Of a stretch of DNA of 64,000 nucleotides, positions 47,276 through 58,989 are shown piece by piece. This stretch comes from Zeus faber (taxonomy: Eukaryota > Chordata > Actinopteri > Zeiformes > Zeidae), in contig OY482847.1 in assembly GCA_960531495.1 (NCBI GenBank), positions 92,001 to 156,000 on the forward strand. Direction: 5' to 3'. Position 1 is the first letter of the stretch, and each line of letters begins with the position of its first letter. A program made the position numbers and the translations under genes. The notes beneath the pieces were generated by a model. The model ran no database searches, was not told where the DNA came from, and worked only from the letters and a program-made list of their open reading frames with translations.

Positions 47276-47451
47276 TGCACGGGCGTGGTGTTCCTTGTCC
47301 ACGCCTTTGTGCACGTAATGGCCGTCTCCATTGACCCGGCGGACGACGGCATCCGAGCCAAGTTGTCCAGAAATCCACTTCCTGTTTTCGATCGCTCCAG
47401 ACATGCCCACGTCATCGAAAACTGCCACTGCTTTCTGTGCCAGGTTGACGT
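47276..47451 (+). CDS. zdhhc1: zdhhc1 coding exon 2
   Basis: Acceptor CCCTACAG, phase 0 in. It encodes CTGVVFLVHAFVHVMAVSID (second membrane span), PADDGIRAKLSRNPLPVFDR, SRHAHVIENCHCFLCQVD. The final CxxC of this exon begins the Cys-rich domain. The donor is GTGAGT at 47452 (phase 2). It corresponds to the human VSIDPADANVRDK...HAHVIEDLHCNLC-like region. Confidence 0.92.
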
Positions 47452-47545
47452 GTGAGTACACAGTACTGTATACCACCATGTACTGTTTATACTTTATTGT
47501 TGGTGTGTGGGTTGATGCTAAGGGTTAGCATGGTCTGTGTTGCAG

Positions 47546-47647
47546 GGGTCCAAAATCCAAACACTGCAGTGCCTGTAACAAGTGTGTCGCCAACTTTGAC
47601 CATCACTGTCGATGGCTAAACAACTGTGTGGGAAGGAGGAACTACAA
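47546..47647 (+). CDS. zdhhc1: zdhhc1 coding exon 3 (DHHC catalytic motif)
   Basis: Encodes [17 protein letters not shown], then [16 protein letters not shown]. This is the DHHC Cys-rich domain; the Cys of DHHC carries the acyl group during palmitoyl transfer, and the other Cys and His residues bind zinc. Acceptor TTGCAG, phase 2 in; donor GTAAGT at 47648, phase 2 out. The 21-bp minisatellite of the next intron starts within a few bases of this donor. Confidence 0.95.
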
Positions 47648-49515
47648 GTAAGTAACAAGTCATCACTAACTAAGAACTACTTATCAATAACTAGGAACTA
47701 GTCATCAGTAAACAGGAAATGGTCATCAAATAGGAACTAGTCACCCCTGTCTAGGAAGGTCATCAAATAGCAACTAGTCATCAGTAACTCGGAACTAGTC
47801 ATCACTAACCAGGAACTAGTCATCAGCAACTACAAAGTAGTCATCAGCTACTAGCAACTAGTCATCAATAACTAGGAACTAGTCACCAATAACTAGGAAC
47901 TTGTCATCAGTAACCAGGAACTAGTCATCAATAACAAGGAACTAGTCATTAGTAACCAGGAACTACTCACTAGGAACTAGCCATCATTAAATAGGAACTA
48001 GTCATCCCTAACTAAAAAATTGTCATCGGTTACCAGGAACTACTCATCACTATCTAGGAACTCGTCATGAGTAACTAGGAACTAGTGATCAGTAACTAAA
48101 GGCATTTTCCCACCACAGGAATTTTTTCATAGTTCGAAGAACTTTTTGGAGGAACCCTCCCTTTTTATTGTGTCAGCACTGCAGGAACTACGCCAAACAT
48201 TGGTCGAACACATGAGCCTATGCAGCACCAGAAACCGGCGTATTCAAAAACCTGTGTAACGCTTTCTTTATTTACACACAATTGATTTCCAAAACATTTC
48301 CAAAACGGCTGCTGGCTACTCACTGCCCGTCACCTTTCCAGTCCACCTCCCTCACCCCTGGCACATTGAGGCCAGTCTAGCCCGGTCCAGTCGCATCGCT
48401 CTGGGCTGGGACCAGCTCACATACACTCACCACCAATAAAAAAAAGAAGCATGTATAAAATAGTAAAATAGTATTTTTTTTGTAGATGTACAATAAACAT
48501 CAGCCTGTGCAGCATTTGAAATGAGGAACTAGTCATCAGTAACCAGGAAATAGCCATCCCTAACTAGGAACTAGTCATCCCCAATTAGGAACCAGTAATA
48601 AAATAGGAACTAGTCATCAGTAACTAGGAACTAGTCACCCGTAACTAGGAACTAGACACCCCTCACTAGGAACTAGTCATAAGTAGCCAGGATTTAATCA
48701 TCAGTAACTAGGAACTAGTCATCACTAACCAGGAACTACTCACCAGTAACCGGGAACTAGTCATCAGTACTTGGAACTAGTCGTCAGTAACTAGGAACTA
48801 GTCATCAACCATGAACTAGTCATCAGTTACTCAGAACTAGTCATCAGTAACAAGGAACTAGTCAGCAGTAACCTGGAAGTACTCATCACTAGCTAGGAAC
48901 TAGTCATCTTTATCTCTAACTAGGAACTAGTCATCAGTAAGATCAACCTAGTCATCCCTTATAAGGAACTAGTCATCCCTAACTAGGAACTACTCATCAG
49001 TAACTAGGAATTAGTCATCAGTAACCAGGAACTAGTCATCACTAACTAGGAACTAGTCAGCAGTAATTATGAACCAGCTATAGGTAACTGTGTACTAGTC
49101 ATCAGTAACCAGGAACTAGTCATCAGTAACCAGGAACTAGTCATCAGTAACTAGGAACTATTCATTCCTAACTAAAAACTAGTCATCTGTAATTAGACAC
49201 TAGTCGTCACTAACCAGGAACTAGTCATCACTAACAAGGAACTAGTCATCACTAATTGGGAACTAGTCATCAGTAACCATGAACTAGTCATCAGTAACCA
49301 TGAACTAGTTATCAGTAACCATGAACTAGTCACAGAAACCATGAACTAGTCACAGAAACCATGAACTAGTCATCATTAACCATGAACTAGTTATCAGTAA
49401 CCAGGAACTAGTTATCAGTAATGAGGAACTAGTCATCAGTAAACATGAACTAGTCATTCGTAACCAGGAACTAGTCATCAGTAACCAGGAACTACTCATC
49501 ACCAACTATGAACTA
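47648..49515 (+). repeat. 21-bp minisatellite in zdhhc1 intron, about 68 units
   Basis: Units are variants of AGGAACTAGTCATCAGTAAC plus one base, each holding the palindrome ACTAGT. The array begins at the splice donor and runs to 49515. It is interrupted at about 48098-48518 by unrelated sequence, and nearly fills the intron between exons 3 and 4. Confidence 0.93.
48098..48518. other. Insertion of about 420 bp in the 21-bp array
   Basis: Non-repetitive sequence begins AAAGGCATTTTCCCACC and ends near CAGCATTTGAAATG; the array resumes on the far side. It looks like a mobile insertion, but I recognised no family or target duplication. Confidence 0.5.
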
Positions 49516-49727
49516 GAGTGGAAGGATGAGTAGTAGAGCATAAAGTAGTAGGAGAAGGAGTAGTTGAACGATTACTCGGGAGGAGTAGAAGTAGAAAGAG
49601 TAGGAGTGGAAGGAGGAGCAGTAGTTGGAGTAGAAGTAGTAGAAGTAGGACGATTAGGAGTGGAAGGAGGGGTAGTCAAGTATGTAAGAAGGATATAATT
49701 TGACCTTGGATCTCCCGGCTCCCTCAG

Positions 49728-49852
49728 GCTCTTCCTCCACAGTGTAGTCTCCGCCCTCATGGGAATCTGCCTAGTGCTCGCTAGTGCCTCCTATGTCTTC
49801 ATCGAGTTCTTCCTCGATCCCAACAAGCTGCGGACAGACAAGCACTTCCAGG
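49728..49852 (+). CDS. zdhhc1: zdhhc1 coding exon 4
   Basis: Encodes LFLHSVVSALMGICLVLASA, then SYVFIEFFLDPNKLRTDKHF. The first part is the third membrane span; the rest matches the FVEFFVNPMRLRTNRHF-like loop of human ZDHHC1. Acceptor CCCTCAG with phase 2 in; donor GTAAAC at 49853 with phase 1 out. Confidence 0.93.
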
Positions 49853-49952
49853 GTAAACGACTCCTTCTTAACTGCCTGTTTCTACCCCTTCTAAAGCCTT
49901 ATCCTATCTTCTAAAGTCTTATCTTCTAAAATGTATCTTCTCTTCTCTACAG

Positions 49953-50108
49953 AGAGGAACCAGACGGAGGTGTGGTTCGTCTTCCTTCCCGTTGCTCCAA
50001 TCCGAGCAGCCGCTGCCGTCATCCCATCTCTGGCCGCTTTGACCATCAGTCTTTCCCTGCTTTCCCTCACCCTCCTGGGACACCTGCTGCTCTTCCACCT
50101 CTACCTCA
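49953..50108 (+). CDS. zdhhc1: zdhhc1 coding exon 5
   Basis: Encodes RNQTEVWFVFLPVAPIRAAA, then AVIPSLAALTISLSLLSLTL and LGHLLLFHLYL, the fourth membrane span with its VWFVFLP entry. Acceptor CTCTACAG, phase 1 in; donor GTGAGA at 50109, phase 1 out (the next codon, ATG, is split across the intron). Confidence 0.93.
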
Positions 50109-50185
50109 GTGAGACGGCCTGTCTGTCTTTCTGTCTGTCTGTCTGGTTCCTTCATGATGTAAGCTAGACTGACACTTGGGGCATC

Positions 50186-50298
<113 letters not shown>

Positions 50299-50390
50299 TG
50301 TGGAACAGGCTCAGTACATACGAGTACATTGTGAAGCAGCGCCACCGCCAGGCGAATGGAGGAAAGAGCAATAAGGAGGATGGAGCCAAT
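50299..50390 (+). CDS. zdhhc1: zdhhc1 coding exon 6 (TTxE-like motif)
   Basis: Encodes (M)WNRLSTYEYIVKQRHRQANG, then GKSNKEDGAN. STYE is the TTxE motif found after the last membrane span in DHHC enzymes and matches the WHKLTTYEYIVQ-like human segment. Phase 1 in, phase 0 out; donor GTAAGA at 50391. The acceptor follows the GT repeat directly. Confidence 0.92.
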
Positions 50391-50775
50391 GTAAGAAAAT
50401 ACTACTTTATGTGGAAGTACAGCTTTGTAAAAGTACCACCATGTAAAATACCACTTTTCGTCGAAGTACAGTTTCATACGAGTACCACCATGTGAAATAC
50501 TACTTTATATGGAAGTACAGCTTCAAAGATGGGTGCAATTTGAAAAATATATGCCTTTTTTTAAATTACAATTTTATAAAACTACATCTTTATAAATGGT
50601 ACGGCTTCATATAAATACACATTATACAAGTACAGCTGTTTATAAAAATATATAAAAGTACAGCTTATGTGAGTAGGATTGACTGTGAGCTGCTGCAGTA
50701 CTGTGTTGCAATACTGTATGTACTGTGTTGCAGTAATCTGTGTACTATGTGCTTTTCCCTTGTATTCCCTCTTAG

Positions 50776-50852
50776 GATGGGAGTTATCCAGGGACTCTGG
50801 CATTCACCGATCCTCAGAGCGGGGCTGAGGCTGGAAAGCAGGAGAGTTCCCA
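50776..50852 (+). CDS. zdhhc1: zdhhc1 coding exon 7 (cytosolic tail)
   Basis: After acceptor CTCTTAG at phase 0 the frame reads DGSYPGTLAFTDPQSGAEAG, then KQESS. A strong donor GTAAGA begins at 50853, giving phase 2. If the donor is not used, the frame runs into TAA one codon later, which would make this the last coding exon. The tail is poorly conserved, so assignment rests on phase and splice signals. Confidence 0.7.
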
Positions 50853-51104
50853 GTAAGACCTGGAGGGTGTGCCTCTTTAAATTTTCATTATAATATTTGA
50901 TCATTTCAAAGGAAAAACATTCTCTGCTGCGAAAGGAAAGTGCTAAGAAAGTTTGACAAAGAATCCCACGTTAAATGACGTTCCAAAATTTAGGAGCTGT
51001 TACAGGGAATACATCACAGATGAAGTCAGAGGCCAGCCAGGTCCAAATCTGTCCTGGTCAGACCTGGATTGGGGTTATCATCAGTGATGGAGAAGTCTGT
51101 GAGA

Positions 51105-51532
51105 GACAGACCACTGTAGGATGTAGAGACAGAACACTGTTGGATCTAGAGAAGGAACACTGTAGGATGTAGAGACACAACACTGTAGGATGTAGAGACG
51201 GAACACTGTGGGATGTAGAGACGGAACACTGTGGGATGTAGAGACGGAACACTGTGGGATGTAGAGACGGAACACTGTGGGATGTAGAGACGGAACACTG
51301 TGGGATGTAGAGACGGAACACTGTGGGATGTAGAGACGGAACACTGGAATGTAGAGACGGAACACTATTGAATGAAGAGGTGTAACACTATAGAATGAAG
51401 AGGTGTAACACTGTAGGATGTAGAGAAGGAACACTGTAGGTTGTGGAGATGGAACACTGTAAGTTGTGGAGAAGGAACACTGTAGGATGTACAGACGGAA
51501 CACTGTGGGATGTACAGGCAGAACATGGTTGG
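51105..51532. repeat. 23-bp minisatellite (left part)
   Basis: Tandem units of TGTGGGATGTAGAGACGGAA plus CAC; the central units are nearly identical. It resumes at 53474-53570 after a transposon insertion. Confidence 0.92.
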
Positions 51533-52040
51533 CAGGGCTTCAGACTTACCTTTTCCACGACTAGCACTGGTGCGCCCGACGAAAGATTTTACGAGCTCCA
51601 GCACAAAATCTAGGAATCTACTGAATGATTTGGTAATAAATAGACAAGTTACAGAAGTAACAATGTGCTTTTTTATTTAAAAGGAAATAGTCACAAAGTG
51701 AAGTAATGCTTTAACAAACAAAAATCATTAAGTTAAATATGGTTAGGGGTACACCAAATTATAAATGAACCAGTGTTCAAATTATGTATGTGGTCAGTAC
51801 ATTACTGTCATTAAACAACCACAACAAAACAAAAGTAACAAGGAACTCCCTCTTATATGCCTCTTCCTCCCCCTCCCTTTAGAGAACATCCCCCTGAGGG
51901 CTACTAGGGCAGGGCACCTCTGAAGGCCAACACTTGAAGTTGGGCCTTCTAGCTCTTTTACTCTGACTGAACCACATTTATACAGCCTCCTTGGCATCAA
52001 ACTCCTCCAAGCTAGTTCCCTAAAGACCCATCCTAATCAG

Positions 52041-52862
52041 TTGGGCTGTACCCGACTCAGATTTTTGTCAGTCGAATCAGATTTCGCTGTTCAATGCGAA
52101 TGTTCGACTACTCTGTAGCAACGGGTTGCCTAGGGTTGGGTACCGAGACACGTTATTTACACTATTGGAGAAATTAAGAAAAGTTATTTTCTATTTATTT
52201 AGGCTACATAACCCATTTCCAACTTGCAATAACATTAAGATATTCATCTAAGAAACATTTTTCTATTATTAGAAGCGACAGCGCTCCTCTCTCTCTCCCA
52301 CTCCATCAGAGTGAAGGAGATATGCCCGATGGGGGGCGGGGTCAGCTCCCTCTTCCTGCCTCTCTCACACACACGAGGAGACGAGAATTCAGACTACACC
52401 CTGACCACCCCCTCTCCATGCGTAATGTGCAGATAATAAAGCAGTGTTAATTCTGCTGTTAATTTGTTTTAGTTTTTATCTTAAAAAATAAAATGAACAG
52501 ATAAGAGTACCGTTAAAGTACCAGATCAATAAGCAGTATCGGTAAGAGTAGTGGTACCATTAAAATATTAACAATACCCATCCCTATGCGTGCCCCATCC
52601 CCATTTGGAGTACGGTGATCGGGCAGCACAGAAAACGTATTCACACATATAAAAATACATTTAGGATTCCCCTTATATGTATAATTCCCCATTAAAATGT
52701 TATCCCTGTGCCTTTCGTAAACTTCTATCTGTTTTATCCTGTTATTGTAATGCACACTGACTGACATAAAAATTAATAAATAATGACTGTTGGAAGAATC
52801 TCAGTCGACTGACGGGATTCCGACTGATGATTCCACTTATCTACTTTAAGGGGGCAGCCCTA
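52041..52862. mobile_element. Non-autonomous hAT-like element with 8-bp target duplication
   Basis: The 8-bp direct repeat CTAATCAG flanks the element at 52033-52040 and 52863-52870. Ends are imperfect inverted repeats, TTGGGCTGTACCC and (complement) TAGGGCTGCCCCC. The 822-bp interior has no transposase. It interrupts the larger hAT-like element. Confidence 0.82.
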
Positions 52863-52979
52863 CTAATCAGGTCCTCCACTGTGCCACTCTGTGACCCTCT
52901 GACATCATATTTAATCCTCTTCTGTGCTAAGAATCCCCTTTCACACACAGCAGAGGACACGGGGAGGACAAGCATAATG

Positions 52980-53168
<189 letters not shown>

Positions 53169-53473
53169 ATGCAGCTCTACAATTAGATACGATTTTACCC
53201 ATTTTAAATCGGAAAAACAAAAATAGAAAATCTGTATGTGGTGGTCAATGTTGACATTCCAATCAAATAAATCAAAGTCTATAACATTGCGAGACCCTCA
53301 GTTCTCTATCTCACACACATACACACACACCAATACTGGCTCCAACCTTAGTGTTTTACGTGATGATCATCTACGACAATGATTAAAAAAATATATATTT
53401 GCAAGTCACGCTGGTGCTCCTAGTTATAACATTTAGTAACTGTCTCCAAAAATACTCGCAGTCTGGAGCCCTG

Positions 53474-53570
53474 GCTGGATGTAGAGATACAACATGGTAG
53501 GATGTGTTAGGATGTTGGATGTAGAGATACAACAGATTAGGATGTGTTAGGATGTTGGATGTAGGGTGTT
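53474..53570. repeat. 23-bp minisatellite (right part)
   Basis: GGATGTAGAGATACAAC units, related to those at 51105-51532, resume right after the transposon end. Confidence 0.7.
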
Positions 53571-53822
53571 TTCTATATTCTAGTTGGTAGAATCAATTTT
53601 TTTAGGATTCGACCATCAGCAGAAGGTTCTTTATCAACTCATTCTTTGCCCTTTCACTAAAAGCATATTCTGTTAACCTTTTTGTGTTATAATAATTGTT
53701 CATCATCATAATACCCAGTAATAGTAATATGATAAACTATTATGTTATACTTATCAAGTATTATCCGACCATTAACTAATAACTAAGTTGTGCCTGAATT
53801 TAATCAGTGTTTGTGTTTCCAG

Positions 53823-53877
53823 TTGTTTAGATGAAGACGTTCTAGACACCGTACATGCACAACATACCCACACACAG
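53823..53877 (+). CDS. zdhhc1: Probable zdhhc1 coding exon 8
   Basis: Acceptor TGTGTTTCCAG and donor GTGAGC (53878) bracket 55 bp. Joined to exon 7 (phase 2) the frame stays open: a His codon, then CLDEDVLDTVHAQHTHTQ, ending at phase 0. I do not recognise this peptide in human ZDHHC1, so support comes from splice signals and phase only. Confidence 0.45.
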
Positions 53878-53887
53878 GTGAGCCATT

Positions 53888-53999
<112 letters not shown>

Positions 54000-54300
54000 C
54001 ACACCAACCGTCCCGCAAGCACTAGGCCTGTTGTGTGGTGTATGTGCTGAGTATGAGTTTTGGCACTGGGAGAGATAGGCAAAGCGCAACCAGATCAATG
54101 CAGGGGTGCGGCAGGCCGGGCAGCGGCCACGCGGACCACCCCCTGGATCTGACCACGCCATAGCACGCCCACCTCATGACCACCCAACCCACATCGATCA
54201 CCCACGGGCACAGAGTGGCGCGCCATCCACCTCCGCCATTTCGGGAAGCTTCACACCCCCATCAGGTCCCTGGCTTGCCCCCGGCCACTGCGCATAGAGA
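54000..54300 (+). other. GC-rich segment with a possible terminal exon
   Basis: Unusually GC-rich for the area. If spliced at AATGCAG (54103) in phase 0, 19 codons would follow (GCGRPGSGHADHPLDLTTP) before TAG at 54161-54163. The acceptor lacks a pyrimidine tract, so this is only a candidate zdhhc1 end. It could also be a GC-rich repeat. Confidence 0.2.
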
Positions 54301-54505
54301 GTGAGGCCTTTAATTCAAGTACATAGAGCCTTTAGTCCTAGTATGTAGAGAGAGGCCTTTAGTTCCAGTACATAGAGTCCTTTTAATCCTAGTACATAGA
54401 GGCCTCTAGCCCTACTATGTAGAGTCATTTAGTCCTAGTACATAGAGTCCTTATCATCATAGTACATAGAGGCCTTTAATCCTAGTATGTAAAGTAATTT
54501 AGCCT
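54301..54505. repeat. 23-bp minisatellite (TTTAGTCCTAGTACATAGAG), array 1
   Basis: Degenerate tandem units of CCTTTAGTCCTAGTACATAG type. The same unit forms a second array at 61.5-62.1 kb in the same orientation. Confidence 0.85.
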
Positions 54506-54639
54506 ATTCCCCAAATAGCGTTTGACCTTGTCGAGGTGTTATCCTAGCTCCAGAGAACCAGTCTGGAGATCTTTGAGTTATCTGAAATCATTGTTTCAGA
54601 TAGGCCAAGGCCTAATAAAGTGCACACAAAGCCACTAGT

Positions 54640-55667
54640 ATTCACATTTCAACAACATAAAGTGCTTTAAATAATCAGAAGCATCAAGACAAAGTGCAAA
54701 AGAAACATGGCAGAAGCAAACAGAAAAGGCTTGAGCCTTGATTTGAAAGAGGTGAGAGTGGCAGCAGACCTGCAGTTTTCTGGGACTTTGTTCCAGAAAT
54801 GTGGTGCATAAAAACCCAACGCTGCTTCTCCATGTTTAGTTTAGACTCTGGGGACAGAAAGCAGAGCTGTCCCCGACGACCTGAGAGCTCTGGATGCTTC
54901 ATGACATCGCAGAAGATCAGAAATGTATTTTGGCCCTAAACCATTCAGTGCATAATAAACCAACAGTAGTATTTTAAAATCACTTTTTTGACGGACAGGA
55001 AGCCGGTATGAAGATGTGATAACTGGAGTGATATGATCCACTTATTTGCTCTTAGTGAGCACTTGAGCAGCAGCTTTCTGAATCAACTGCAGCGGTCTGA
55101 TCCATCTTTTAGGGAGACATTTAAAGACACCATTACAGTCGTCTAGTCTACTAAAGATGAATGTATGGACAAGATTTTACTAATCCTTTAAACCTTATGT
55201 TCTTAAGATGTTAGTAGACTGACTTTGTAATTGTTTTAATGTGGCTGTTGAGATTTAGGTCCGAGTCAATGATTTCTGGCTTTGTTTGAGCTTTTTAACA
55301 TTTCCGATTGAAGCTGAGTGCTGACTTTTAATCGTTCTTCTCTGGCTCCAAAAACAATGATTTCAGTTTTGTTTTTGTTTAATTGGAGAAAATTCTGGCA
55401 CACCTAATCGTTGATTTGTTCAATGCACCTTCTCAGTGATTGTATCGGACCATAGTCCCCTGGTGAAGTGGTTATGTAAATCTCTGTGTCGTTTACATGG
55501 ATGTCATTGAAGACGTTAACAAGAGCAGTCTGTGTGCTGTGCTGTGGTGTGGTCAAGACTGATTGAGGTGTCTAGATTGTTATTTTTTAAGAGTGGCTTG
55601 ATGACGGCTGTTCTCAGGGCCTGTGGGAAGAAACCTGAGAGAAGAGACGTATTGACAATGTGTAGAA
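54640..55667 (-). pseudogene. L2-like LINE, 3' half (split by a nested LINE)
   Basis: Minus orientation. C-terminal motifs are HITPVITSSYRLPVRQKSDF, YYALNGLGPKYISDLLR and FWNKVPENCRSAATL (54.7-55.04 kb). The RT entry HIVNTSLLSGFFPQALRTAV and KPLLKN lies at 55.57-55.65 kb, so most of the RT core is degraded in between. It continues upstream at 57886, beyond the nested element. Confidence 0.75.
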
Positions 55668-57885
55668 GTTCGAAGTTCCAAGTGTTTTATTTGTCAAGTG
55701 TACAGTACAACACAAGGTCATTTGGTACAATGAAATTGTTGGGGCATGACAGGCAACAACTGCGTAGTGGGTATAAAAAGATAAAATAACAAGGCAAATA
55801 TAAGGAGGAAATAATAATTATATATTTTTAAATAGAATAAGAGTCGAATATAAAAAAAGGTAAGAGTCAATGTTACAAATACTGGCATGAGGTTGTAGTG
55901 TATGTACGTAAAATTAAAATAAGAAAAATAATCCTAAAATGGAAACTAAAAATATTGGAACATTGTAGCAACAGAAATAGGTCAGTGAATTGAAGGAGTG
56001 CCGGTAGATGTACATGCAGTTGTGGTGATGTAAATTTAATTTACATAGGTGACTACAGATGATGCAGGTTGAGAAGCCTGATGGCCTGAGGGTAAAAACT
56101 GTTTGTGAGTCTGGCAGTCTGTGCCCGGATGCTCAGGTAACGTTTACCAGACGGCAGCAGCGTGAACAGTCCGTAGCCTGGGTGGCTGTAGTCCTTTATG
56201 ATTTTCCTAAGGCATCGTGTGCGGAAGATGCTTTGTATGGAGTGGAGGTGGCAACCAATGATGCGCTCTGCTGTCTTCACCACCCTCTGGACGCCTTGTG
56301 TTCAGCAGCGGAGCAGCTACCATACCAGGTGGTGATGCAGCCAGTGAGAATGCTCTCAATGGTGCATCGGTAGAAGTTGGTGAGAGTCCTGACAGACATG
56401 CCAAACTTCTTGAGTCTCCTCAGGAAGAACAGACGCTTTTGGGCAGTTGTTATTGCCGCGTCCGATTGCCTGGACCAGGAGAGGTCATCACTGATGAATA
56501 CACCGAGGAACGTGAAGCAGGAGACTCTCTCCACTTCAGCTCTGTCGATGTGGATGGAGGCGTGCCCCCCCGCTGTCGTTTCCTGTAGTCCACGATCATC
56601 TCTTTAGTCTTGCGGACGTTGGGAGAGAGGTTGTTATCCTGGCACCATGTTGCCAAGACGCTGAACTCCTCTCTGTAGGAGGACTCATCGTTGTTGGAGA
56701 TGAGACCTAGGATGGTGGTGTTGCCCTGCAAACTTAAGGATGGTGTTGGTGCTGCACGTGGCCACACAGTCATGTGTGAACAGGGGGTACAGGAGGGGAC
56801 TGAGTATACAGCCCTGCGGGGCTCCGGTGCTCTGGGTCAGTGCAGAGGAGGAGAGGTTTCCCATTCTCACCACCTGGGGTCTGCCAGTCAGGAAGTCCAG
56901 GATCCAGTTACAGAGGGAGGTGTTAAGACCCAGGGTCCTGAGCTTGGGAACAAGCTTTGCGGGCACAATTGTGTTGAAAGCTGAGCTGTAATCTACAAAC
57001 AGTATACTCACGTACGTGTTGCTCTTGTCCAGGTGGGAAAGGGTGGTGTGCACTGCCAGGGCGATGGCGTCGTCCGTTGATCTTTTCGGCCGATATGCAA
57101 ATTGAAGGGGGTCCAGGGTGTCAGGGAGGAAGGAGCAGATGTGGGTTCTGACAAGCCGCTCAAAGCACTTCATGATGGTAGAGGTTAGTGCTACAGGGCG
57201 ATAGTCATTCAGGCAGGTGATGGGTTGTTTCTTTGGTACCGGGACAATGGTTGTCTGTTTGAAGCAGGTGGGGACTGTAGACTGGATCAGGGAGAGGTTG
57301 AATAGGGAGGTGAATAGCTCCACCAGTTGGTCGGCGCACACTCTGAGGACATGGCCTGGAATGCCGTCAGGCCCAGGCCACTTCCGAGGGTTTACTCTTT
57401 TTAGAGCTGTCCGCACGTCAGCTGTAGACAGAAACAGAGTGCAGTCATACTGGTCCTCCGCTAGCCTTGCAGTTGGGATGGTGTTGCTTGCCTCAAACCG
57501 TGCGTAGAATGTGTTGAGCTCGTTGGGAAGAGAGGCGGCTGGCTGGGCTTCACTCCTGTTTCTCCCTTTGTAGTCTGTGATGGTGCGCAGTCCACACCAC
57601 ATGCGTCTGGGGTTGGAACTGTGGTAGTCCGATTCCAGCTTGTCCCTGTAGACTCCTTTGGCATCTCTGATGGCTTTCCGAAGGTCATATCTGGACTTCC
57701 TCAAGGCCTCCTGGTCTCCAGAGCTATAGGCGGAGGACCGTGCTCTGAGCTTAGCACGGACATTACCATTAACCCAGGGATTCTGGTTGGGTCCTGACCT
57801 TGACTCTCGGGACGACGTCCTCAATGCACTTGGAGATGTAGGCTGAAACAGAGTCTGTGTATGCGTCGATGTCCCGCTGAGGCCA
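55668..57885 (-). mobile_element. CR1/L2-group LINE nested in the L2-like LINE
   Basis: Minus orientation and 5'-truncated. The pre-RT and RT region reads NPWVNGNVRAKLRARSSAYS, LNDYRPVALTSTIMKCFERL, FVDYSSAFNTIVPAKL, TGAPQGCILSPLLYPL and ILKFA, where a frameshift falls at the catalytic box. Downstream are LATWCQDNNLSPNVRKTKEM and LTNFYRCTIESILTGCITTW, then AERIIGCHLHS and QAIRLLNLHHL. The 3' end has TGACAAATAAA followed by GGAACTTCGAACTTC. It is a sister family to copies A-E. Confidence 0.85.
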
Positions 57886-58985
57886 TGCAATTTAAAAGGT
57901 TTTTTAAAAAGCCTGTTGGCAGAATATCAAGGCAGCAGGAGGAGGATTAAACATGTTGTATAACGTCCTCCAAGTTTTTACGGTTGATCAGATCAAATTG
58001 TATCATGGTATTTAAATTGATTTGAGATGGACATAGGGACAGCACATCTCCTGTACCTGATATGGAGGCACTGACTACATGTCTAATTTTCTGGATTTTG
58101 TCAGTATAGAAGGAAGCCAATTCATTGCAGGCACGTGTGGATGTCAGTTCAGAAGCAACTGACACAGCATGGCACGTGAATTATTATTGTTTTTGCCGAT
58201 GATGCCAGAGAGGAAAGTGTGCCTTGCATTTCTCAATTCTTATATATAAGTGCAAAGTCTCTCTTTATAGATGTTATAATGAACGTGGAGATTTGTTTTT
58301 CGCCACCTGCTTTCAGCTTTTCCACACTCTTTTTTCTGTTCTTACCAGCGTGGCATTTCTCCATGGAGATTTTTTCTTACCAGAGACCGCCTTCACCTGA
58401 CTGGGTGCAATGGCATCAATAACATTCTTAAATTTAGAGTTTGTGTTTTCAGTGAAATAGCGTTTCGTGATGAACTGTTTGAACATTCATGTGCATGGAG
58501 ATAGTACTCTGAAAGAAAACACAGGAATGATCAGAGAGCAACATCAGTCACCACCACCTTCGAAATGTTCAGACCCTTGGAGATGATTAAGTCCAGGGTG
58601 TGGCCCTTGTTGTGTGTGGGCGTGGTCACATGCTGAGTCAGTCAATAGTTATCGAGAACACATCACAGCACTTTGGTCCCTTTGTCCTGGGGGTTGTCAA
58701 CATGGATGTTAAAATTACAAACAACAACTACACAGTCAAAGTCAATACAGATTATAGACAGCAGTGCCGCACAGTCATCAAAGAGGTTGCACAGTCTTCA
58801 GGTGGCCTGTAAATATTTAGGAACATCGCTCAAGAGGACGGATTCAACTAAAGAGCCACATAATCAAAAAAAAACATTTCCATAAGATATCTGGTTTCCT
58901 TTGAGGGAATCATTAACCAGAATGGCAAGCAGCTTCACTCATAAAACGGAAGTCGGGCAGGGTCGACTCAATAAGAACAGCTGCA
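57886..58985 (-). pseudogene. L2-like LINE, 5' half (split by a nested LINE)
   Basis: Minus strand. At 57.89-58.17 kb the pre-RT region reads LTSTRACNELASFYTDKIQK, then SGTGDVLSLCPSQINLN. At 58.25-58.43 kb it reads NVIDAIAPSQVKAVSGKK and SPWRNATLV. The endonuclease end at 58.5-58.75 kb reads FNIHVDNPQDKGTK, LTQHVTTPTHNKGHTLDL and VVVTDVALSDHSC. It joins logically to 55667. Confidence 0.75.
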
Positions 58986-58989
58986 CAAG

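Noticed and set aside
47648..49515. CRISPR-like regular repeats
   Set aside because: Units are directly tandem with no spacers and lie in a vertebrate intron. This is a minisatellite.
54106..54297. A 63-codon Pro/His-rich open frame
   Set aside because: Composition-driven frame in a GC-rich patch. Only the alternative 19-codon reading in zdhhc1 phase is worth testing, and its acceptor is weak.
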